The translations under genes and the position numbers were made by a program. This document shows positions 1-7,324 of a stretch of DNA of 10,008 nt, piece by piece. The notes beneath the pieces are model-generated. The model had not been told where the DNA came from. It ran no database searches and worked only from the letters and a program-made list of their open reading frames with translations. Numbering within the stretch: position 1 is the stretch's first letter; every line of letters begins with the position of its first letter. Source of the stretch: Candidatus Woesearchaeota archaeon (GTDB taxonomy: Archaea; Nanobdellota; Nanobdellia; Woesearchaeales; WAPY01); assembly GCA_015520525.1 (NCBI GenBank), contig WAPY01000101.1, positions 1 to 10,008 of the forward strand, given 5' to 3'.

Positions 1-35
1 AAACCGGATTATTTTCGGATTTTTAAAACAGAAAA

Positions 36-43
36 TTTATAAG
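36..43 (+). promoter_or_regulatory. TATA box of trpS
   Basis: The sequence tttataag is centred about 26 bases before the ATG at 66 and is preceded by an A-rich stretch that could serve as the BRE. In archaea transcription starts about 25 bases after the TATA centre, so the message would begin at or next to the ATG and be leaderless. This supports the ATG at 66 over the in-frame TTG at 54, which would lie upstream of the predicted transcript start. Confidence 0.6.
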
Positions 44-65
44 TTTAGAATATTTGACTCTTAGG

Positions 66-1184
66 ATGGTTCAGAAAGTAACTCCCTGGGAGGTCAGAGG
101 GAACATAAATTATGACAAATTAATAAAGGAGTTTGGCGTCGATAAAATAGACGATTCTTTACTTGAGAGAATAAAAAGGCACACAGGCGAACTTCATTTT
201 ATGCTTCGCAGAAGAATATTTTTTGCGGGCAGGGATTTAAACTGGCTCCTTGACGAGTATGAGAAGGGCAACAAATTCTTCTTATACACTGGAAGGTCGC
301 CTTCGGGCAAGATTCACTTAGGCCATGTTATGCCCTGGATTTTTACAAAATGGCTTCAGGACAAGTTTAAAACAGAGCTTTGGTTTCAATTTCCAGATGA
401 GGAAAAATTCCTGTTCAAGCAGGAGCTCAGTTTTGAAGAAGTTCAGAATTACCTGCATGATAACATGTTAGATGTTATTGCTTTAGGATTTGACCCTAAA
501 AGAACGCACTTTTTAATAGATACTAAGCACGCTGGCTTAATGTATAAGGAAGCGTGCAAGGTTGCCAAAAAAATCAATTTTTCAATGGTAAAATCAACCT
601 TCGGCTTTACAAACCAAACAAATATAGGAAGTATATTCTACACGAGTATGCAGGCGGTTCCTGCCTTCTTACCCTCCGTTCTCAAAGGTAAGAATATTCC
701 CTGTTTAATACCTCACGCCATAGACCAAGACCCACACTTTAGGTTGACAAGGGATATACTGCCAAAGCTTGGTTATTATAAACCTGCGTCAATACAATGC
801 TTGTTTTTGCCTCCCTTATCAGGTGTTAATGGAAAAATGTCCTCATCAAAAGGAGAAGAGCAGGCAATTTATATGACGGACACTCCTGAAGTTGTGGAGA
901 TGAAGATTAAGAAGTACGCTTTCTCTGGAGGCAGGGCGACGCTTAGAGAGCATAGGGAAAAAGGAGGCAATCCCGACATTGATGTTTCCTACCAATATTT
1001 GAGAATGTTCTTTGAGCCAAATGATAAAAAGCTTGAAGAGATAAGACAGAGTTACTTGTCAGGAGAGCTCTTGACCGGTGAGTTGAAGAGCATTCTTATT
1101 GATAAGATAAACAGATTCTTAAAGAAGCATCAGTTGGAAAGAAAGAGGGCTGAAGATAAGGTTGATAAGTTTATATTTAAGTGA
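66..1184 (+). CDS. trpS: Tryptophanyl-tRNA synthetase, archaeal/eukaryotic type
   Basis: This cytoplasmic class I aminoacyl-tRNA synthetase activates tryptophan with ATP and charges tRNA-Trp. The ATG at 66 gives 372 residues, a normal length for archaeal TrpRS; an in-frame TTG at 54 is less likely because of the TATA position. Numbering from this ATG, the HIGH-type signature PSGKIHLGH is at about residues 79-87 in the first half of the Rossmann fold. The KMSKS loop appears as KMSSS at about 257-261, the form usual for archaeal and eukaryotic TrpRS. Other segments typical of TrpRS rather than TyrRS are FQFPDEEKFLF (about 107-117) and IPHAIDQDPHFRLTRD (about 215-230). The reading frame is intact. 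It has its own promoter and a 75-bp gap to the next gene, with no clear terminator between them. Housekeeping gene; the identification is firm. Confidence 0.95.
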   Translation: MVQKVTPWEVRGNINYDKLIKEFGVDKIDDSLLERIKRHTGELHFMLRRRIFFAGRDLNWLLDEYEKGNKFFLYTGRSPSGKIHLGHVMPWIFTKWLQDKFKTELWFQFPDEEKFLFKQELSFEEVQNYLHDNMLDVIALGFDPKRTHFLIDTKHAGLMYKEACKVAKKINFSMVKSTFGFTNQTNIGSIFYTSMQAVPAFLPSVLKGKNIPCLIPHAIDQDPHFRLTRDILPKLGYYKPASIQCLFLPPLSGVNGKMSSSKGEEQAIYMTDTPEVVEMKIKKYAFSGGRATLREHREKGGNPDIDVSYQYLRMFFEPNDKKLEEIRQSYLSGELLTGELKSILIDKINRFLKKHQLERKRAEDKVDKFIFK

Positions 1185-1217
1185 ATTGTTATCATCCAGT
1201 AGTTAATTACCGAAAGG

Positions 1218-1227
1218 TTTATATATT
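1218..1227 (+). promoter_or_regulatory. TATA box of the 1012-residue surface protein gene
   Basis: The sequence tttatatatt follows a purine-rich cgaaagg element that could act as the BRE. Its centre is about 37 bases before the ATG at 1260, so transcription should start near 1248. This leaves a leader of about 10 bases that includes the ribosome binding site, unlike the apparently leaderless trpS. Confidence 0.6.
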
Positions 1228-1251
1228 ACTTTTGTTATTGTTGTGGTTAGT

Positions 1252-1256
1252 GAGGT
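1252..1256 (+). promoter_or_regulatory. Shine-Dalgarno-like site, short spacing
   Basis: GAGGT lies 3 bases before the ATG at 1260. It matches the core of the archaeal anti-SD complement (GGAGGTGAT), but the spacing is shorter than usual. It supports this start codon; strength in vivo is uncertain. Confidence 0.4.
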
Positions 1257-1259
1257 TTT

Positions 1260-4200
1260 ATGAAAGCTCAGTTGTCTGTTGGTGAGAGGAAGTTTCTTAA
1301 TAAGCAAAGGAAGAGTCGTGAGAATCCTTTTTCTCGTCATTTCGAGACTGGGAAGGAAGCTGTTGAGAGGTTGAGGGAGAAGTATGATGTTCCTGATGAG
1401 AATGGTCTTACTGAGAGAGATAGGAAAGTTATTGAGTCTTTGTTTAAGAGGGAGTCTTCTCCTCGTAATGTTCCTTTGGAGGAGCAGGTTAATAATAATC
1501 TTAGTGTTTTTGGTTCTCCTTTTTTCAGGAGGTCGGTTGGTTTTGTTGCGGGGGTTATTGTGGGTTTTTCTGCGTTGTTAAGTGCTCCTCATTCTGATGT
1601 TGTTGCTCGAAGTTCCGCGTCTGTTTTGCCTGTTATTCAGTATGCTAAGGGTTCTGATAATTCTGTTTTGAATATTTCAAGTAATGCTGTTGTTAAGGGT
1701 GGTGTTAGTATTGATGATTTGTTGGGTCCTGTTGTGAGTGTTAAGCCGGATAAGAGTTGGTATCTTAAGAGTAATCAGCCGGATTCTGCTTTAATCACTA
1801 AAACTGATCATGTTCCTCATACTATTGAGAGGAAGGTTAGTGTTTTTATTGGTAAGACTTATGCTTTAGTTAATGGTGTTGAGACTACTCTTGATGCTCC
1901 TCCGGAGATTGTTGTTCCTCCAGGTAGGACTTATGTTCCTGTTAGGTTTATTGCTGAGAATTTGGGTTATAAAGTTAAGTGGGATGCTAAAGAGAGGAAG
2001 GTTACTTTGAGTACTGCTGATAAGCTTATTGAGTTGTGGATTGGTAAGAAGTATGCTGTTGTTGACGGTGTTAAGATTGGTTTGGATTCTGCTCCTTTCA
2101 TTGATCCAAAGTATAATAGAGCTTATTTGCCTTTCAGATGGCTTGCTGAGCAGTTAGGAGCTACAGTTAGTTGGGATCCTAATGATCCTATGGGTAGGAA
2201 AGCAAGTTTTGATCTTGTTAAAACAACATATACTACTGTTGATCATAAGGAGATTGATTTTAATTCTGATGCTGATGGTGATGGGCTTATTTTTAAGGTG
2301 GAGAAGGAGTTTGGTTCTAATCCTAATGATAAGTATACTTTTTCGAAGCATGAGCTTGTTACTGATGGGGAGGTTTATGATTGGGCTAAGAAGTTTAATG
2401 TTGATCCGAAGAATTATAGTCCTAAGAATGGTTTGAGTCTTGAGGCGAATGTTTTCTTGGGTTTTAATCCTAACACTCCGTTTAATATTACGAGTTCTCT
2501 TACTGATAGGCAGGCGTTGAGATTGTATAAGTCGTTGGGTCATGATAGTATAGCTCCTGCTGATCAAATTCAGAATAGTATTTATGATTTTGTGATGAAG
2601 TTGGTTGATGATAATTTTAATGAGAAGTACGGCACTACGAATTATGAGAAGACGGTTGTTGCTGGTGTTCTTGAGGCGGTTGAGCTTGGTTATGTGAAGT
2701 CGGATAAGGATAGTATAATTAGTATGGTTAAGGGGATTAATAAGGAATTGTTTGATATGTTGGATAATAGGGCTTTTAAGGATAACATAACAATTGATAC
2801 ACTTGTTAATCATTTTGATGCGAGTGATCCTGATTCTCCGAGGATTCTTTCCTTAGCAGCTTTGAACAGCGTCTTCGGTGAGAACCCTATTAATAAGGTG
2901 TTGGCTCAGAGCACTCAACTTCAGGAGTTGGTTAAAACTGGTAAGTTGAGTGAGGCGAAGGATTTTGTTAATCTTGTTTATTCTGCTGTTAATTCTGAAG
3001 TTCCTGGTATGAATGTTACTGAGGTTGAGTCAACTCCTTTTAAGGAAGCTATTAATCAAATGGTTGATTTTAAGCTTGGGAAGTATAATGCTGCTGATTT
3101 GATGTTTTCTGTTTATAATAAAGCTCTTAATGATGAGGAGTTGATGAGTGTTATTAAGTCCCATCCTAAGATGTTCTTTGCTTTTACTGATTATTTGGGT
3201 AAGTTTTTGAGTAATGAGCAGGCGTTGAAGGAGGATGAGAAGGCGGGAAAGCCTGTTGTTATGGATGAGGTTGTGAACTTGGCGATAGAGCATATTAAGT
3301 ACCAAGCGTGGGGTGAGCAGCAGAGGCAACAGATGAAGAGTTCGGACGGAAGCCCAATCATAAGCACCAACCTAGAGAAAATGAGCATTGGAGAATTAAT
3401 GACTTTAATATCCCTAGTTCATGAGGACCAAGAGATTGGAGCTACTCTTATTAGTGAAGGAGATTCTTACAAAGATGTTCTTGATAAATCCTTCGGATGG
3501 GTTGATCATGCAAAAGAAATATTCAATAATTTAGAAAACATAAGCGGACAACCTCTTGAGGGAGGAGCAAGGAATTTAATGAGGCGGAGTCCTCCAGAAA
3601 AGTATGATTTTTTTACATTGGAACATTCTTTGGCAAGTATACATTGGGCCACAAGCCAGGGACCGAAAACTCCTGGTTGGGAAGGAAAAGTTTGGCAGGG
3701 TTTACCTTGGGGCTCTATGATCCAAAATGTTGATTACACAAAAATAAAGAAATGGATGGTTTCAAAGCTGGAGATAGCAGTAAATCTTGTTAAATTCACA
3801 ACTGACGAACTTAAAAAGATTGCAGAAAATTTACTGTTTAAGCCTCCTTCCCCTCACGGATTTAATCAGTTAAAAGCAACAATAGCAGACACAGTTGGAC
3901 TGCCAAATTTAGAAGTGTACACGGGTTCTTCAAATGATTATACTCACAGAGCGGATGCAGATATATTTGGACCTGTTCTTTTAAATAAGAACCTGTATGT
4001 TAACTCTGCAGCTTATAGTCAGTTTATTAGTTTTTATCCAAAAAGTAAATATATTCCTGGGCTGCTAAAACTCATTGAAGCTAAAGGTTTTGCTGGTATG
4101 TTGGAACCTGCTGGAAAGAATGGGTTCTTAGGAGCAGTTATCAACCCCATGTATCAAGAATCTTATAAAGTGAACAGTGGACTTATGGAGTTTAGGAAAA

Positions 4201-4298
4201 GTGAAGAGAAGAAGTGGGAGAACGCATCAATGAGTAAAATAATTTATGGAACAAGTAAGACAGATATGATAAGTAAGGTTCCTTATGAGGACCCTTAA
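1260..4298 (+). CDS. Large predicted cell-surface protein with tandem CuAO-N-like stalk repeats
   Basis: This 1012-residue protein is probably anchored in the membrane and mostly outside the cell. A charged N-terminal segment of about 90 residues precedes one hydrophobic helix (about 92-109, GFVAGVIVGFSALLSA), so it looks like a signal anchor with an N-in orientation. Residues about 195-316 hold two copies of the copper amine oxidase N-terminal-like fold, each with a pattern of IGKxYAxVxGV, then (Y/A)(V/L)PFR or YVPVR, then LG..V.WD. This fold is common in Firmicutes envelope proteins and has no copper or oxidase chemistry of its own. A calcium-binding-like loop DFNSDADGDGL (333-343) resembles thrombospondin type-3 repeats. 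Residues about 345-680 are mostly helical and unassigned. Residues about 700-1012 have many Trp and Gly (for example HWATSQGPKTPGW) and I do not recognise them. Codon use changes sharply near 3300-3340. It converges on the next surface protein, with 9 bp between stops. A structural or adhesin-like role is inference. Confidence 0.85.
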   Translation: MKAQLSVGERKFLNKQRKSRENPFSRHFETGKEAVERLREKYDVPDENGLTERDRKVIESLFKRESSPRNVPLEEQVNNNLSVFGSPFFRRSVGFVAGVIVGFSALLSAPHSDVVARSSASVLPVIQYAKGSDNSVLNISSNAVVKGGVSIDDLLGPVVSVKPDKSWYLKSNQPDSALITKTDHVPHTIERKVSVFIGKTYALVNGVETTLDAPPEIVVPPGRTYVPVRFIAENLGYKVKWDAKERKVTLSTADKLIELWIGKKYAVVDGVKIGLDSAPFIDPKYNRAYLPFRWLAEQLGATVSWDPNDPMGRKASFDLVKTTYTTVDHKEIDFNSDADGDGLIFKVEKEFGSNPNDKYTFSKHELVTDGEVYDWAKKFNVDPKNYSPKNGLSLEANVFLGFNPNTPFNITSSLTDRQALRLYKSLGHDSIAPADQIQNSIYDFVMKLVDDNFNEKYGTTNYEKTVVAGVLEAVELGYVKSDKDSIISMVKGINKELFDMLDNRAFKDNITIDTLVNHFDASDPDSPRILSLAALNSVFGENPINKVLAQSTQLQELVKTGKLSEAKDFVNLVYSAVNSEVPGMNVTEVESTPFKEAINQMVDFKLGKYNAADLMFSVYNKALNDEELMSVIKSHPKMFFAFTDYLGKFLSNEQALKEDEKAGKPVVMDEVVNLAIEHIKYQAWGEQQRQQMKSSDGSPIISTNLEKMSIGELMTLISLVHEDQEIGATLISEGDSYKDVLDKSFGWVDHAKEIFNNLENISGQPLEGGARNLMRRSPPEKYDFFTLEHSLASIHWATSQGPKTPGWEGKVWQGLPWGSMIQNVDYTKIKKWMVSKLEIAVNLVKFTTDELKKIAENLLFKPPSPHGFNQLKATIADTVGLPNLEVYTGSSNDYTHRADADIFGPVLLNKNLYVNSAAYSQFISFYPKSKYIPGLLKLIEAKGFAGMLEPAGKNGFLGAVINPMYQESYKVNSGLMEFRKSEEKKWENASMSKIIYGTSKTDMISKVPYEDP
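1842..2207 (+). repeat. Two tandem copper-amine-oxidase-N-like domain repeats
   Basis: Residues about 195-250 and 258-316 of the encoded protein align to each other. Shared elements are (F/W)IGKxYAxV(N/D)GV, a hydrophobic strand ending APPEI or APFID, an aromatic-rich (V/L)P(V/F)R(F/W)(I/L)AE(N/Q)LG turn, and KWD or SWD followed by a basic strand. The pattern is typical of the Cu_amine_oxidN1 (stalk) family. The two copies have diverged at the protein level, so this is an old duplication. Residue boundaries are approximate. Confidence 0.75.
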
Positions 4299-4300
4299 AC

Positions 4301-4309
4301 TTCTTTTTT
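4301..4309 (+). terminator. Oligo-T terminator after the 1012-residue gene
   Basis: The run ttctttttt starts 3 bases after the TAA at 4296-4298. T-rich tracts on the coding strand are enough for intrinsic termination in archaea. The tract overlaps the stop codon of the convergent gene. No equivalent T tract follows that gene on the minus strand. Confidence 0.45.
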
Positions 4310-7196
4310 ACTGAGTAGCTGTGAAGTTATTGACAAATATAGGATCCCCTTCATTGGTAAAGACCATATAAACATTAAACTTATTTGGATTGAACAAGGT
4401 TTTAATACTTCTTATTTTGTACGAAACTCCCCTCTTGCCAATTAATGTCATTCCTTTCTTTAAGTTTGCCACTCTAACCCAGCCAGCAGTAGAAAGCAAT
4501 GGATGATTACCTGTTGCTTCTAAAATCCCACCATCTGTTATGATTCTATAAACAACATAAGCTTTTTTATGCTCAACAGATGAAACAACCTCAAACCCTT
4601 TAGTTGTTAAAACAAGTGAGCCAGGTCTTACATCCTCTATATTCATAGTTCCATAAGGAGTCATGACATTAGTAAGCTCAACAAAACAAGACTCATTATT
4701 GCCTACAAGATTTGCATTATGCACAAGGATTCCATCGGCGAAGAAGTTGTGGGTGGTTGTCTCCAAGTTATAATATGTCTGAGTAAGATTATATTTAGAA
4801 ATGTGAATAATTCGTGAATCTTCCAATTTCTTACGCTTATTGTTAAATGTTAAAACATAATCATTAACCTTTAAATCTTTAGCTTCCACAGCGGGAGGGA
4901 TATTGATAAAAGTGTAAGTAGTAGGGGTGCTTGAAGGATAACTGAGAATGTAAGGGTGAGCAATGAAAATCTTATGATCTCCAGTAACACTTATTGTTTT
5001 ACCGCCTTCCAGTTTGATGTTATAAACTACTTCTGTATTGTTGTGCCTAATTGTCGCCAGCACAGTTGCGGGAACAATTTTTCTGCTTGTTAAATTGTAA
5101 CCTAATATTTTATCTCCAACTTTAACTTGAATTATGCCTTTTGATGAGCCGTTAAACATCCAAATGGCACAGTTTGGATCAGCTAAGCTATTGTCTTTGT
5201 GTTTTTTTGGAGTTGGCTTAACGATCCGATACTCCCTTTCTCCCGTTGCAATCTTACTTCCTGATTCGTTGATCGCATCAACATGGATGGTAATGTCTAC
5301 AGGAACATCGTTGAATTGGGGAGTCCAAGTAACTTGATTATTAGTTACCTTTGTGGAAATATTTGCTTTTTCCTGACTTGAGTTAAACCAGATGTTGAAA
5401 TACTTGAGGTTGCTATCATCACCAATAAATTCCCAGTGGATTGTTTGACTTGTGCCATTAGTTAGATCACGTTCATCAGGAGAAGTGATGTTAACTATTG
5501 GTCCTCCAGAGCTTGTTGTTGAAGAACTACTGCTTGATCCAGAACAGCAGAATTTGGATATCCTTGTTTGATCCCCTAATCTTCCAAGGAAAACAGTGTG
5601 ACCCTCTATAGTAATGTAAGGTAAGAATGATGACTGCTCATTAGAAATAAGAAGCTCTCCTGAGTTAGTTTCATAGTTTGACTCATCTGAACAACTGCTT
5701 TCTTCATTGAGGCAATCCTCATTAATGTCAACTTCATAGCAAGTATAATCCTGTTTAAGACATAATTTGTCCTTTGTTGATGCTGTGCTAACCTTTTTAT
5801 CAGAGCATGCTGTTTTTCCATCAGCACCGCAGAAGTATTTATTCAACCAATCCTTCTCATCTGAACTTCCATAAGTAAGTTTTATCTCTTTAATCTTGTT
5901 CCTTCCTCTCATACCCCAACAAGTCCACCAGTTATTTAATTTGCAGTTCTTCTTGTGTGAATAAGTTATCCTTATTTTAGCTTGGCCGTTTGAAGGCCAG
6001 TTCCCATTGTAAAATAATTCTTTCTTCCTATCTGAGAAGTTTCCTAACTTGTACATTTTCCTTGTTCCATTCGTGTAAATCACAAAAAGATAATAAGAAG
6101 TTCTCATATGGTGATTATGTGTAGTTTCAGTTTGTCCTATGATAACTGCAGGTTCTTTCAAAAGGGGAATCTCCATATAATCTTTCTTACATTGGGAAGT
6201 GTCTATGTTTCCATTGTCGCAGGTTATGTTGCCAATCTCATCAGGATTTAACACTGAGCATGGAACTGAATCTGTCGATTTGAATGTTGTTGAGTTGAAG
6301 TTTCCAGTTGATAATGAAAAGTATGTCCAGCCACTTCCAGAGAAACATTCAGGGAGAATTTTGTCAGTGCATGTTCCTTTATCGCATATGTTGTTTGATT
6401 TTGAGCAATTCTTTACCTCTTCAAGTGTAACATTATGAGGGCTTGTTAGATTGCAGAAGGTTATATTCTCTCCGTCGCATGAGTAAGAGTTTATGGGAAC
6501 ATTACCAGAGCAAACTATCTCAGTGCATTCTCCATTGGAACAAATTTCATTATCAGAGCAGTTCTCATTTGAGGTGCATGAAACGCATATGTGATTCTGG
6601 CAGGTTAATCCCGCCTCGCAATCATCAGTTGATGAGCACGGCTGTTTTAGTTTCTTAGGTTCAATAAATGGGTTATTCTTCTTGATTTTCTCGTAAGGAT
6701 TATATTCTTCAATTAAGGCTTTTCCTCTGCTTACGCTGATATGAAGTTTAATACTTGACTCTGATGATGGAATGCACAATATATTTTTAACATGGATTCC
6801 GTCAACATAAAAGTGTGTGTTTTGAGGGAAAAAGAAGACATTATCTTTTGATTCATACTTGCTTATCTTTAAAAAGTTGCATATTGATTTCTCATAATCA
6901 TAGTAAATATCAGTTGCCGGCACATCCTCACAGAATGAGCTTGCGTTTGAACCGACAAAGCACACGGCGCGAACTTGTTCAGCAACAGGAAGGGCTTTGT
7001 CTTGAGATGCTTCCCTTTGACTGCTTAAAGTCTCTAAGTCAGAGTGTAAGGTTGTCTTGAACTGTTGAATCTGAGCTTCTGAAACAGCGCTTCTTGTGGT
7101 GTTCATCAGCTTTGAGAATATGAATATTCCGAAAACCAATATAATTATTGCAAAGAGGGCTGCTAAAGATATAGAAATTCCTGCTTGCTTGCTCAT
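4308..7196 (-). CDS. Pilin-like, Cys-rich surface protein with two C-terminal Hint domains
   Basis: This 962-residue protein appears to be a secreted or anchored surface protein with its own autoprocessing module. Residues 1-30 are a short basic segment and a hydrophobic helix (ISISLAALFAIIILVFGIF). With residues 31-165 this resembles pilin-like membrane proteins I recall from DPANN archaea. Residues 187-224 hold two C-x5-C-x5-C-x4-C repeats, and more Cys follow up to about 551. Many N-x-S/T sequons fit an extracellular site. A Ser/Thr/Gly linker (about 552-565) leads to an Ig/Fn3-like domain (about 566-658, ITSPDERDLTNGT). Hint domain 1 spans Cys676 to His826-Asn827; Hint domain 2 spans Cys837 to about Asn957. 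I see 34 Cys in total. The ATG at 7196 lies about 27 bases after a TATA-like element. Release of the ectodomain or its attachment to a partner by Hint cleavage is inference. Confidence 0.85.
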   Translation of the reverse strand: MSKQAGISISLAALFAIIILVFGIFIFSKLMNTTRSAVSEAQIQQFKTTLHSDLETLSSQREASQDKALPVAEQVRAVCFVGSNASSFCEDVPATDIYYDYEKSICNFLKISKYESKDNVFFFPQNTHFYVDGIHVKNILCIPSSESSIKLHISVSRGKALIEEYNPYEKIKKNNPFIEPKKLKQPCSSTDDCEAGLTCQNHICVSCTSNENCSDNEICSNGECTEIVCSGNVPINSYSCDGENITFCNLTSPHNVTLEEVKNCSKSNNICDKGTCTDKILPECFSGSGWTYFSLSTGNFNSTTFKSTDSVPCSVLNPDEIGNITCDNGNIDTSQCKKDYMEIPLLKEPAVIIGQTETTHNHHMRTSYYLFVIYTNGTRKMYKLGNFSDRKKELFYNGNWPSNGQAKIRITYSHKKNCKLNNWWTCWGMRGRNKIKEIKLTYGSSDEKDWLNKYFCGADGKTACSDKKVSTASTKDKLCLKQDYTCYEVDINEDCLNEESSCSDESNYETNSGELLISNEQSSFLPYITIEGHTVFLGRLGDQTRISKFCCSGSSSSSSTTSSGGPIVNITSPDERDLTNGTSQTIHWEFIGDDSNLKYFNIWFNSSQEKANISTKVTNNQVTWTPQFNDVPVDITIHVDAINESGSKIATGEREYRIVKPTPKKHKDNSLADPNCAIWMFNGSSKGIIQVKVGDKILGYNLTSRKIVPATVLATIRHNNTEVVYNIKLEGGKTISVTGDHKIFIAHPYILSYPSSTPTTYTFINIPPAVEAKDLKVNDYVLTFNNKRKKLEDSRIIHISKYNLTQTYYNLETTTHNFFADGILVHNANLVGNNESCFVELTNVMTPYGTMNIEDVRPGSLVLTTKGFEVVSSVEHKKAYVVYRIITDGGILEATGNHPLLSTAGWVRVANLKKGMTLIGKRGVSYKIRSIKTLFNPNKFNVYMVFTNEGDPIFVNNFTATQ
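4326..4688 (-). other. Hint domain 2, C-terminal motif degenerate
   Basis: The domain covers residues 837 to about 957. Block A is Cys837-Phe followed by MTPYGTMNIEDVRPGSLVL, with Ser at the usual Asp of the GD turn. Block B is T895-G-N-H898. The C-terminal block reads FTNEGDPIFVNN, with Asn where His normally precedes the terminal Asn, and only five residues follow. N-terminal acyl shift at Cys837 looks possible, while Asn cyclisation looks impaired. The two Hint copies are separated by a linker of only nine residues (828-836). Confidence 0.75.
4716..5171 (-). other. Hint domain 1 (intein-like, no +1 nucleophile)
   Basis: The domain is residues 676-827 of the 962-residue protein. Block A starts at Cys676 with GIIQVKVGDKILGY following. 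Block B has the T-x-x-H motif as T738-G-D-H741. The C-terminal block is HNFFADGILVHN (816-827), ending in the His-Asn pair that cyclises in inteins. The next residue is Ala828, not Ser, Thr or Cys, so protein splicing is not expected. There is no room for a homing endonuclease. The pattern matches bacterial intein-like domains of the non-splicing kind, which cleave or ligate at their ends. All visible catalytic residues are present. Confidence 0.85.
6525..6638 (-). repeat. Two tandem four-cysteine repeats
   Basis: Cysteines at residues 187, 193, 199, 204 and again at 207, 213, 219, 224 of the encoded protein share the exact spacing C-x5-C-x5-C-x4-C. The repeats read CSSTDDCEAGLTCQNHIC and CTSNENCSDNEICSNGEC. 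They resemble small disulfide-rich EGF- or Dickkopf-like modules seen in surface proteins. Disulfide bonding is inferred from the extracellular location. Confidence 0.75.
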
Positions 7197-7216
7197 GCTT
7201 TAAAATGAATAATTCC

Positions 7217-7227
7217 GCATATTTAAG
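7217..7227 (-). promoter_or_regulatory. TATA-like element of the Hint-domain protein gene
   Basis: Read on the minus strand the sequence is cttaaatatgc, centred about 26-27 bases before the ATG at 7196. This would place the transcript start at the ATG, giving a leaderless message, as for trpS. The match to the TATA consensus is moderate. Confidence 0.45.
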
Positions 7228-7261
7228 TTTTTCCATAAACTCCGGAATGGAAAGCAAAAAA

Positions 7262-7270
7262 TTTATAAAT
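7262..7270 (+). promoter_or_regulatory. TATA box of the zinc-finger/tfe operon
   Basis: The sequence tttataaat is preceded by an A-rich run (cagcaaaaaa-like, ending in aaaaaa). It predicts a transcript start near 7291 and a leader of about 34 bases before the ATG at 7325. It argues against the in-frame ATG at 7205, which lies upstream of it. Together with the minus-strand element at 7217-7227 it makes a compact divergent promoter region. Confidence 0.6.
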
Positions 7271-7324
7271 GCTAATGATTTAAAATGTAGTGTTCTGAAT
7301 ACTGGTTTACAAGGGCGGATAATT

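Noticed and set aside
54..65. TTG start for trpS at 54
   Set aside because: It is upstream of the transcript start predicted from the TATA box at 36-43, and an ATG follows four codons later.
1842..2207. A copper amine oxidase enzyme
   Set aside because: Only the N-terminal stalk-like fold is present; the catalytic domain with its topaquinone Tyr and copper-binding His residues is not seen.
2154..2813. Long open frame of 219 codons on the minus strand inside the surface protein gene
   Set aside because: It is antisense to a well-supported gene. Its composition (Ile, Leu, Asn, Arg and Lys rich, without domain features) follows from the T/G-ended codons of the plus strand. No promoter or ribosome site was seen.
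3030..3388. Two further minus-strand open frames in the same gene
   Set aside because: Shadows of the same codon bias; they stop near where the bias ends and show no family features.
4716..5171. A true splicing intein interrupting the surface protein
   Set aside because: The +1 residue after His-Asn is Ala, there is no homing endonuclease, and a second Hint domain rather than a C-terminal extein follows.
7205..7324. N-terminal extension of the zinc-finger gene from the ATG at 7205
   Set aside because: A good plus-strand TATA box (7262-7270) lies inside it and the divergent promoter also occupies this segment, so it is probably not translated.
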